Below are positions 1 to 5,343 of a stretch of DNA of 5,417 nt, piece by piece (positions within the stretch are counted from its first letter, which is position 1; each line of letters starts with the position of its first letter). A program made the translations under genes and the position numbers. The stretch is from CAZPMT01 sp964587655 (GTDB lineage Bacteria > Hydrogenedentota > Hydrogenedentia > Hydrogenedentales > SLHB01). The DNA lies in NCBI GenBank assembly GCA_964587655.1, contig CAZPMT010000197.1, forward strand, positions 1 through 5,417, read 5' to 3'. The notes below the pieces were generated by a model that was given only the letters and a program-made list of their open reading frames with translations, had not been told where the DNA came from and searched no databases.

Positions 1-16
1 TGGGTTTGTCCAAGCA

Positions 17-112
17 GTGGACAAAGTGGACGTTGTGGACAAAGTGGACGCAACCCTGCAGGCGATCCTTTTCGGCGTCCATGTCGTCCACAAAGTCCAC
101 GCCGTCCACCAT
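17..112. repeat. Two opposed arrays of a 9-bp phased GTGGAC/GTCCAC repeat
   Basis: Four GTGGACNNN units start at 17, 26, 35 and 44, giving a perfect 16-bp direct repeat (GTGGACAAAGTGGACG at 17-32 and 35-50). After a 24-bp spacer containing the palindrome CCTGCAGG (55-62), four GTCCAYNNN units start at 77, 86, 95 and 104. The hexamers of one array are complementary to those of the other, so a transcript could fold into a long helix interrupted every 6 bp by 3-nt internal loops. A further 8-bp inverted pair (TTTGTCCA 5-12, TGGACAAA 18-25) overlaps the left edge. Reading frames through the array stay open for some distance because the period is a multiple of three, but they have no start, ribosome site or domain, so I treat it as intergenic repeat. 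Its function is unknown to me. Confidence 0.85.
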
Positions 113-179
113 TTCAGGAAGCACCTTCAATCTTGACTGGCGGATCCAGGTGTATATGGGAGAAACGTAAGACAAGCGA

Positions 180-211
180 CAAGGGGCAATTGGGAAACGG
201 CTTCCCCCTTG
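180..211 (-). terminator. Possible terminator of the hybrid kinase gene
   Basis: Immediately after the TAG stop on the minus strand, CAAGGGG (minus strand, 211-205) can pair with CCCCTTG (186-180) across an 18-nt loop. An alternative inner pairing GGGAA/TTCCC also exists at 192-206. The stem is followed only by a weakly T-rich stretch (TCGCTTGTCTT), not a clean T-run, so intrinsic termination is uncertain. Confidence 0.3.
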
Positions 212-1444
212 CTACAGTACCGCCCCGGCATGGACCCGCTCGTCCAGGACGCGCCGGACTTCCTGCGCAAGCGTCGACGGACGGAACGGTTTCAGCAGGA
301 AACTCGTGAACTTGTCATCGAGCACCGTCTCCGTCACGATCTCCTGATCGAGTCCCGTGCACACAATCACCCGGGCCTCCGGGAGCGCTTCTCTGAGAAG
401 CGGATACGCCTCCGCGCCCCCCATCACGGGCATGAGCATGTCCAACAGGACAAGATCGATGGCTCCGTTGTGAGTCCGCGCCACCCCCACCGCCTCAAGA
501 CCATTGTGAGCCGTCAGCGTCTTATAGCCAAGCTGGCTCAACGTCTCCTGCGCAATCTCGACTATCATGCGCTCATCATCAACAATCAGAACCGTCTCGG
601 TACCTTGCGGCAGGTCCTCAAACGGAGACGGAGCAGTGGCGTCACGTCCTTCGGTCGCGGGCAGATATACGCGAAACGCGGCGCCTTCCCCCTCCACGCT
701 ATTGACCGTAATCCGTCCGCCGAAACCGGCGACAATATCATGCACGCGCGCCAGGCCCATCCCCCGTCGTCCGGCCTTCGTCGTGAATCCCGGCTCGAAC
801 ACGCGTGCCCGGGTTTCAGGACTCATCCCGCAGCCGTTGTCCTCGACCGACAAGGCCACGTAGCGCCCGCCGCGAATATCCGCCCCCAGAGGCGGCGGCT
901 CCTTGCTAAAATCCACGTTCCGCGTACCGATGTACACCCGGCCCTTGCCGCTGATGGATTCAACCGCGTTCGTCACGAGTTCCAGCGCTGCCTCGGAGGT
1001 CTGAGCATGATCCGCCGCGGCCCGCCACAAGTCCGGGTTGATGTAACGCACAAGACGCACACGCGGCGCCAGTTGCTGCTCCTCGACCAGCAGAACATGA
1101 TAGACAATCGTATTCAGGTTGACCGGTTCCACAGCAACCCGCCGCCCCTGTGCCTGTTCCGCCGCGCGCAAAGCCAGCGCCGCTGCCCGCTCAGCCGCCT
1201 TCTCAATGGCCGCAAGCTTCCCGATACCGGGATGATTGCCTGGAAGCGCGTTTCGAAGCAGTGCGGCATTCCCGACGACTGTCGTCATCAAGTTGCTGAT
1301 CTCGTGCGACAACCCGTCCGCAAGCATCCGGCCCATACCGGAACGGGCGTCCTCCGAAAGGCGAGGCAGAGCCGCGATTCCACACCCGAATGAGGCCGGT
1401 CCGCCTGAATCCTCAGACCTGCACATCTCTTTCTGACCAACCAT
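212..1444 (-). CDS. Sensorless hybrid histidine kinase / response regulator
   Basis: A 410-residue two-component protein that should autophosphorylate on a histidine and pass the phosphate to its own receiver. The order is a short N-terminus of about 40 residues, a dimerisation/phosphoacceptor helix with the H-box SHEISNLM (His47), an HATPase_c domain (about 145-264), and a receiver domain (about 283-405). The ATPase domain shows the N-box ELVTNAVESI (Asn159), G1 box DNGCGM (202-207), F-box FEPGFTTK and G2 box GRRGMGLARV (225-234). The receiver shows acidic Asp289/Asp290, phosphoacceptor Asp335 in LVLLDMLMP, Thr363 and Lys385 in LLKPF, so all key residues are present. There is no membrane segment and no PAS, GAF or other recognisable input domain, so the protein is probably cytosolic and the signal source is unknown. 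The ATG at 1444 is preceded by AAAGGGGG at good spacing and by an in-frame TGA 12 nt upstream. It lies 184 bp downstream of the PilT gene on the same strand and has its own promoter. Confidence 0.94.
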   Translation of the reverse strand: MVGQKEMCRSEDSGGPASFGCGIAALPRLSEDARSGMGRMLADGLSHEISNLMTTVVGNAALLRNALPGNHPGIGKLAAIEKAAERAAALALRAAEQAQGRRVAVEPVNLNTIVYHVLLVEEQQLAPRVRLVRYINPDLWRAAADHAQTSEAALELVTNAVESISGKGRVYIGTRNVDFSKEPPPLGADIRGGRYVALSVEDNGCGMSPETRARVFEPGFTTKAGRRGMGLARVHDIVAGFGGRITVNSVEGEGAAFRVYLPATEGRDATAPSPFEDLPQGTETVLIVDDERMIVEIAQETLSQLGYKTLTAHNGLEAVGVARTHNGAIDLVLLDMLMPVMGGAEAYPLLREALPEARVIVCTGLDQEIVTETVLDDKFTSFLLKPFRPSTLAQEVRRVLDERVHAGAVL

Positions 1445-1482
1445 AACTGCCCCCTTTCAGCAGATCGCTCAACATAACTGCC
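1442..1482 (-). repeat. Duplicated GGCAGTTATG at the kinase translation start
   Basis: The ten bases GGCAGTTATG occur twice on the minus strand, at 1482-1473 and 1451-1442, 31 bp apart. The downstream copy carries the kinase start codon. The upstream copy offers an out-of-frame ATG (1475) opening a 20-codon reading frame that ends at 1413, so it overlaps the beginning of the kinase gene. The upstream copy lacks the AAAGGGGG ribosome site seen at the real start. Confidence 0.6.
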
Positions 1483-1537
1483 TATCGAGACATCCGCCAA
1501 ACGGTCCTGCACGGTAAAACGATTATTCTTTAGCTGT

Positions 1538-1566
1538 ATTTTATCGTAAATCTTCATTTTAGTCAA
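1538..1566 (-). promoter_or_regulatory. Sigma70-like promoter of the hybrid kinase gene
   Basis: On the minus strand, TTGACT (1566-1561) is followed by a 17-bp AT-rich spacer and TAAAAT (1543-1538). This is 5/6 on both hexamers with ideal spacing. Transcription would start near 1531, leaving a leader of about 85 nt before the ATG at 1444. The segment is clearly more AT-rich than its surroundings, as expected for a promoter. It implies the kinase is expressed independently of the upstream PilT gene, at least in part. Confidence 0.75.
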
Positions 1567-1628
1567 GTAAATCATTTCGAGCGGTTCGCTACCTCACTGC
1601 AATCAGCAGACGCCGTCAGTTCCCAGGG

Positions 1629-2714
1629 CTATTCTTCAGGCGGGGTAAAGCTGATCCCAGCCGACTCGTATTGCTTCATCAAGTCCCCCCTGTCCACGGC
1701 CGTTCGCCAGGCGTCTCCAGGCTCGACAAGATCCTCTTTCACAAGCCGGGCCAGTTCCTGATTCAGGATCGCCATGCCTTCCTTCTTGGCGGTCTGCATG
1801 ATGCTCATGATCTGAGACACCTTGGCTTCGCGGATCAGCGAGGACACGGCCGGGTTGACTATGAGGACCTCGATAGCCGCCACGCGCCCTCCCCCCTTCC
1901 GTTTCAGGAGGTTCTGTGCGATGATGCCCTTCAGCGAACTCGAAAGCATCATCCGGATCTGCTGCTGCTCGTCGGCGGGAAACTGTTCGATCAACCGGTC
2001 AATGGTCGAGATGGCCGTGCAAGTGTGGAGCGTTCCGAACACCAGGTGGCCCGTCTCCGCCGTCTCGAGCGCGATGCGAGTGGTCTCGAGGTCCCGCATC
2101 TCCCCCACAAGCACAATGTCCGGGTCCTCTCGCAGGGCCGCCCGCAACGCCGACTTGAAGCTGTCCGTGTGCAGGTGGACCTGCCGCTGATTGACCAGAC
2201 AGCGATGATTGGGATGGACGAACTCGATCGGGTCTTCAATCGTGACGATATGGTCGCTGCGCGACTTGTTAATGTGATCGATTATCGCGGCCAGCGTCGT
2301 TGACTTGCCGCTCCCCGTCGGGCCCGTCACCAGGACCAGACCCTTGCCCAGCGTGCAGAATTTCTCTATGGATTTAGGCAATCGCAGTTGCTCCATCGTC
2401 AGGATCTCCGAGGGGATGAGACGGAACGATCCGCACATGCCCTTCCGATCCATGTAGTAGTTGACACGGAACCGTCCGCAATCCGCAAGCGCATACGCAA
2501 AGTCCGTGTCATGCGTCGTGTTGAATTCCTGCTCGTTGCGCTGCGGCAGGATCTCATAGAGGATCGTCTTCACGCGCTGTCCATCCATCTCGTCCTCGCG
2601 CAGCCGAACCAGGGAACCGTCTTTCCGGAAGATCGGTTTGGAATCAGTGCACAAATGAAGATCCGACGCCCCATGCTCCGCCATCAATCGCAAGTACCTG
2701 TCGATTTCCGCCAT
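1629..2714 (-). CDS. pilT: PilT-family type IV pilus retraction ATPase
   Basis: A 361-residue hexameric secretion-type ATPase of the PilT/PilU class, which powers pilus retraction and twitching at the cytoplasmic base of type IV pili. The N-terminal PAS-like domain carries ASDLHL (16-21), the stretch DTDFAYAL (69-76) and RFRVNYY (81-87). The C-terminal ATPase domain has Walker A GPTGSGKST (131-139), Asp box TIEDPIEF (158-165), Walker B DIVLVGEMRD (199-208), His box GHLVFGTLHT (222-231), and GGGRVAAIEVL followed by SSLIREAKV, the counterpart of the PilT AIRNLIRE motif. The length is close to the usual 340-370. The ATG at 2714 is preferred because AGGAG lies 8 nt upstream; a GTG at 2723 would add three residues but overlaps that AGGAG. 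No pilB, pilC or pilin gene is in the window, so it is a stand-alone copy here. PilT and PilU cannot be separated with certainty from sequence alone. Confidence 0.96.
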   Translation of the reverse strand: MAEIDRYLRLMAEHGASDLHLCTDSKPIFRKDGSLVRLREDEMDGQRVKTILYEILPQRNEQEFNTTHDTDFAYALADCGRFRVNYYMDRKGMCGSFRLIPSEILTMEQLRLPKSIEKFCTLGKGLVLVTGPTGSGKSTTLAAIIDHINKSRSDHIVTIEDPIEFVHPNHRCLVNQRQVHLHTDSFKSALRAALREDPDIVLVGEMRDLETTRIALETAETGHLVFGTLHTCTAISTIDRLIEQFPADEQQQIRMMLSSSLKGIIAQNLLKRKGGGRVAAIEVLIVNPAVSSLIREAKVSQIMSIMQTAKKEGMAILNQELARLVKEDLVEPGDAWRTAVDRGDLMKQYESAGISFTPPEE

Positions 2715-2765
2715 GGTTCCCACTCCTATCTCAGGTTACACGAGACCCGCTTTTTCCATAACGAC

Positions 2766-2794
2766 ATTCTCCCCACAAACCGTTACGTTTTCAA
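2766..2794 (-). promoter_or_regulatory. Candidate promoter of the PilT gene
   Basis: On the minus strand, TTGAAA (2794-2789) is separated by 17 bp from GAGAAT (2771-2766). The -35 matches 5/6 and the -10 matches 4/6. Transcription would start near 2758, giving a leader of about 44 nt before the ATG. The position is right for the gene, but the -10 is weak. Confidence 0.4.
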
Positions 2795-2841
2795 GGCTCC
2801 TCATTCCGCACCCCCGCGCGCTTCGCTCGTAGATTGTTTGT

Positions 2842-2870
2842 TTGACATAGCCGCTCCAAGCTGATAAGAT
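2842..2870 (+). promoter_or_regulatory. Near-consensus sigma70 promoter for the tRNA-Glu transcript
   Basis: TTGACA (2842-2847, perfect) is followed by exactly 17 bp and TAAGAT (2865-2870, 4/6 to TATAAT). The predicted start near 2877 is about 100 nt upstream of the mature tRNA, so the primary transcript would carry a long 5' leader. The leader contains a possible hairpin, ATGCCC (2889-2894) with GGGCAT (2909-2914). No protein gene lies between this promoter and the tRNA that I can support. Confidence 0.7.
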
Positions 2871-2980
2871 TTACACACCTTTGAAGCGATGCCCGGCGCA
2901 GGGTGGTTGGGCATTCGGATCGATGGCCGTTGGCGTGGATCCTAGCGGATGTACGCCCCTATGTTTGGTCTATCTTCGGC

Positions 2981-3057
2981 GTCCCCATCGTCTAGCCCGG
3001 TTAGGACACAGCCCTTTCAAGGCTGCGGCACGAGTTCAAATCTCGTTGGGGACGCCA
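2981..3057 (+). tRNA. tRNA-Glu, anticodon TTC
   Basis: A complete cloverleaf that decodes GAA and GAG. The acceptor stem is GTCCCCA (2981-2987) with TGGGGAC (3047-3053). The D stem is GTC/GAC (2990-2992, 3005-3007). The anticodon stem CAGCC/GGCTG (3009-3013, 3021-3025) encloses the loop CTTTCAA with anticodon TTC at 3016-3018. The T stem ACGAG/CTCGT (3030-3034, 3042-3046) encloses TTCAAAT. The discriminator is G3054, and CCA is encoded at 3055-3057. Every stem is perfectly paired. Two bases after CCA comes a TTTTT tract (3059-3063) that may help end the transcript, but I see no separate terminator hairpin. Besides its role in translation, glutamyl-tRNA is the precursor for tetrapyrrole synthesis in many bacteria. 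Confidence 0.98.
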
Positions 3058-3454
3058 CTTTTTCTCTCCTCGCCGAATTGCGTAAGATATCCCCAGATTA
3101 GTCAGATTAGCTGACGCACACCCATCCGTACCAAAATCCGCACGTAGCGAAGAGCGTTTTCGAGTGGGCGCGGCTTGCGACCCGGTAAACACGGGAGATT
3201 TCAATAGTGCATGAAAACAAAGGGCATCAAGGGTGACTTGACGGAACGTGAACAGGGACGAAACGGCCGCGAGGCCGTGAAATCGGTCTGATCTGAATAT
3301 CTTGCGCAAGGCACTGATCCTTACCTGCGGATTTTGGTCCGTATGAAACCGATTGAATTCGCCGGGCCTTTGTACGATGATGACGGCAAAAGGGTGGCCG
3401 TTGTGGCGGCCCGCCCATTGGCGCGAAGCTCATGCGAGCGAGGGAGTAAACGCA
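3058..3454. other. Intergenic stretch of about 400 bp, no convincing gene
   Basis: No reading frame here has a ribosome site, a recognisable domain or codon use that would support a gene. The frames that cross it are extensions or antisense shadows of the aminotransferase gene. It holds a short direct repeat CAGATTAG (separate copies near 3094 and 3103), a widely spaced 13-bp inverted repeat, a GCGA-capped hairpin at 3263-3278 (ACGGCC/GGCCGT), a 10-bp palindrome CTTGCGCAAG at 3301-3310, and a weak promoter-like pair TTGAAT (3353-3358) and GATGAT (3376-3381) with 17-bp spacing upstream of the aminotransferase. Confidence 0.7.
3130..3338. repeat. 13-bp perfect inverted repeat pair bounding a 209-bp segment
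   Basis: ACCAAAATCCGCA at 3130-3142 is the exact reverse complement of TGCGGATTTTGGT at 3326-3338. The 183 bp between them have no gene. The layout resembles the termini of a small non-autonomous element, but I see no flanking target-site duplication, so the two sites could equally be binding sites or chance. The right arm lies about 117 bp ahead of the aminotransferase start. Confidence 0.5.
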
Positions 3455-4804
3455 ATGAATTCCAAACCCATCAGCCTGAAAGACACGCGGCGCGGTTTTC
3501 TGAAGACCGCGGGCGCACTGGGCGCGGGCTTGTATCTGGCCGATGTCGCAAAGGTCAAACAAGTGGCATCCGCCCAGGCCAAGACGGAAACCCTGGCACT
3601 CAACGGCGGTCCGAAGGCGGTTACGCATCCCGCCGGCGATGGACAGAAATGGCCGCTCTACGGCGATGAGGAGATACAGGCCGTCACGGAGTTGTTGAAG
3701 AACCCGAACTACACGCCGGTCGCTCAATTCGAGGACGCGTGGAAAGAGCATTTCCAATGCGCCTACACGAAGGCCCACTGCAACGGAACCAGCGCGCTGA
3801 CCTCGATGTTGTTCGCGCTCGACCTGCCGCCGGGCAGCGAGGTCTTGGTGCCCAACTACAGCACGTGGTTCCCGGTCGTGCCGATGCGCTTCTTCGACAT
3901 GGTTCCCGTGTTCGTGGACGTCAATCCGCGGACAATGAACCTCGACGTGGCCGACTGCAAGCGCCGTCTCACGGGCAAGACGCGCGCCATTATGCCCGTC
4001 CACTGGTATGGCCTGCCCTGCGAGATGGACGACATCTGCGCGTTCGCCAAGGAGCACGGCCTCGACGTCGTCGAGGATCCCAGCCACGCGCACGGTGCGA
4101 AGGTCAAGGATACCTGGATCGGCAATTGGGGCCGCATGGCCGGCTTCAGTCTGCAAACCACTAAACCCCTTCCGGCCATCGAGGGCGGCATCGGCGTATA
4201 CAAAGAACGGTCAGATTTCGAGCGCGCGACCACCTACGGAAACTATGACCTGCCCAATACATTCCCTGAAGACAGCCCATACCGGAAGTATCAAGGCACG
4301 GCCCTCGGTTCCAAACTGCGGATCCATCCCATATCCGCGATCCTCGCCCGTATCCAACTCAAATCGCTTTACCAGCGAAACGCCGACGGCGTTGCGCAAA
4401 TCCGCCGCCTCAACGATCGTCTTACGCAACTCCCCGGACTGGCCGAGCAGTATGCACGGCCCGACATGCAGCGCGTGTACTACGCGAAGAACATCATGTT
4501 CATCGACGAGAAGAAAGCGGGCATGTCGCGCGCCGCGGCGGTCAAGGCGCTCCAGGCCGAAGGCGTCGAGGTCAGCGAATACGGTTTGAAGCTGCTCCAC
4601 ACCTATCCCGTCTTCGCCGAAGACAAGTGGTGGCGTCGCATGCCAGTCCTGCCCGCGCCCGACTCCATCCCCGGCTGCGACGAGGCCAACCGCACGGCCA
4701 TCCTGATGCCCTACTGGACCTCCGGCCAGCCGGAAGTGGTCGAGCAATACGTCAAGGCCTTCGAAAAAGTATGGGCACACCGCGAGGAATTGGCCAAGGC
4801 ATAG
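3455..4804 (+). CDS. Tat-exported DegT/DnrJ/EryC1/StrS-family aminotransferase
   Basis: A 449-residue PLP-dependent fold-type I sugar or cyclitol aminotransferase. Residues 1-42 form a twin-arginine signal: DTRRGFLKTAG with Arg12-Arg13, then an alanine/glycine/leucine-rich stretch and likely cleavage near ASA or AQA (38-42). The mature part opens with LALNGGPKAV, then shows the cofactor-binding NGTSAL (110-115), VVEDPSHAHGA with Asp208 for the PLP ring nitrogen, and SLQTTK (232-237) with Lys237 as the predicted Schiff-base lysine, followed by the EGG typical of the family. The active site therefore looks intact. The ATG at 3455 has GGGAG 8 nt upstream and places the Tat motif near the N-terminus; an in-frame TTG at 3353 would add 34 residues without a good ribosome site and bury the signal. 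Known relatives make amino sugars or aminocyclitols (StsC-like), but the substrate here cannot be told. Export of a folded, cofactor-loaded enzyme is compatible with Tat. It converges on the DinB-like gene. Confidence 0.94.
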   Translation: MNSKPISLKDTRRGFLKTAGALGAGLYLADVAKVKQVASAQAKTETLALNGGPKAVTHPAGDGQKWPLYGDEEIQAVTELLKNPNYTPVAQFEDAWKEHFQCAYTKAHCNGTSALTSMLFALDLPPGSEVLVPNYSTWFPVVPMRFFDMVPVFVDVNPRTMNLDVADCKRRLTGKTRAIMPVHWYGLPCEMDDICAFAKEHGLDVVEDPSHAHGAKVKDTWIGNWGRMAGFSLQTTKPLPAIEGGIGVYKERSDFERATTYGNYDLPNTFPEDSPYRKYQGTALGSKLRIHPISAILARIQLKSLYQRNADGVAQIRRLNDRLTQLPGLAEQYARPDMQRVYYAKNIMFIDEKKAGMSRAAAVKALQAEGVEVSEYGLKLLHTYPVFAEDKWWRRMPVLPAPDSIPGCDEANRTAILMPYWTSGQPEVVEQYVKAFEKVWAHREELAKA

Positions 4805-4839
4805 TGCGAGAGCTTGTGAACGGCCTGCAAACGTATTGC

Positions 4840-5343
4840 CTACGAAGGGCCTATCCGTGCCTGTCCGTGTCTGTCCGTGTTAGTCCGTGGTTCAACTGCC
4901 GTTTCGAGGACTGACTCAAGGGCTTTTTCGATCTGATCGAGATGCGCGTTGCGATGCAGGGCGCGCCTCAGCACCCTCTCGTGCCCACCTTGCTCTATCG
5001 CCGCCGCGAGGTCCGCGGGAAGCCTCTCGATTTTCGCGTCGACTGCTTCGGCCGCCGTCAATGCGAGGCCTACCGCCGCCCGTGGCGGCACGCTGGCGGA
5101 GACGGCGCACACAGCCTCGTTGACGCTGTCAAAATCCATAGGAGAGGGACTGACGCCCGTCTCCTCCCATCTCTTCAGGAGCGCGAGCTGCCTAAAGTCC
5201 CAGAAGGCCAAATGGACGAACACGTCCGCCACGGTCCATCCGTTCGGCAAACGCCGTCGCAAGTCCGGATCGCCCATCGAAGCCGCCAAGGACTCGAGTC
5301 GTTGCCGCGCATGTGCGTTTTCGTTGACGTAACTTTGCTCCAT
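4840..5343 (-). CDS. DinB-like (DinB/MDMPI fold) metal-dependent protein
   Basis: A 167-residue small helical protein resembling the DinB/YfiT superfamily, whose members are four-helix bundles binding a divalent metal through three histidines and in some cases act as thiol-dependent transferases. The family signature WTVADVFVHLAFWD (36-49) supplies His44, and HRNAH (130-134) followed by LDQIEKAL supplies His130 and His134, which would complete the metal triad. The preceding helix AVGLALTAAEAVDAKIERLP also fits. There is no signal peptide or membrane segment, so it is probably cytosolic. The ATG at 5343 has AGGGAG 8 nt upstream. The last 15 or so residues (from about 153) are encoded by a 10-bp tandem repeat and are polar, unlike the domain, so they are probably an acquired tail. 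The gene is convergent with the aminotransferase, leaving a 35-bp gap. The reaction and thiol partner are unknown. Confidence 0.85.
   Translation of the reverse strand: MEQSYVNENAHARQRLESLAASMGDPDLRRRLPNGWTVADVFVHLAFWDFRQLALLKRWEETGVSPSPMDFDSVNEAVCAVSASVPPRAAVGLALTAAEAVDAKIERLPADLAAAIEQGGHERVLRRALHRNAHLDQIEKALESVLETAVEPRTNTDRHGQARIGPS
4852..4891. repeat. 10-bp tandem array with TCCGTG core
   Basis: Four decamers, tatccgtgcc, tgtccgtgtc, tgtccgtgtt and agtccgtggt, run head to tail with the TCCGTG core at 4854, 4864, 4874 and 4884. The array lies wholly inside the 3' end of the DinB-like gene and encodes its C-terminal tail on the minus strand. Arrays of this wording usually sit between genes in the genomes where I have met them, so its place inside a reading frame suggests the stop codon moved or the array inserted. 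Confidence 0.85.

Noticed and set aside
17..112. CRISPR array
   Set aside because: The units are 9 bp with 3-bp spacers, far too short for CRISPR repeats and spacers, and there are no cas genes nearby.
209..1393. 394-codon open frame on the plus strand
   Set aside because: It lies antisense to the hybrid kinase, whose motifs are complete. The translation is rich in Arg, His and Pro with no domain, as expected for a GC-rich antisense shadow.
1567..1628. Intrinsic terminator after the PilT gene
   Set aside because: Only a 4-bp stem (CTGC/GCAG) is available and no T-run follows it on the minus strand.
1671..2303. 210-codon open frame on the plus strand
   Set aside because: It is antisense to the PilT gene, which has all family motifs in its own frame.
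2877..2980. A known small RNA (SRP RNA or 6S RNA) in the tRNA leader
   Set aside because: I do not see the conserved SRP core with its GNRA-capped loop, nor a long 6S-type helix. Only a short possible hairpin is present.
2881..3114. 77-codon open frame on the plus strand
   Set aside because: It runs straight through the tRNA-Glu gene, has no ribosome site, and encodes no recognisable domain.
3353..3454. N-terminal extension of the aminotransferase from the TTG at 3353
   Set aside because: There is no good ribosome site for the TTG. The extension has no signal character and would bury the Tat motif, while the ATG at 3455 has GGGAG at proper spacing.
3227..4156. 309-codon open frame on the minus strand
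   Set aside because: It is antisense to the aminotransferase and to its upstream gap, has no recognisable motif, and its length is explained by GC-rich codon bias on the other strand.
4852..4891. Array as a CRISPR or replication iteron
   Set aside because: Four 10-bp units without spacers, replication protein gene or AT-rich unwinding region do not support either reading.
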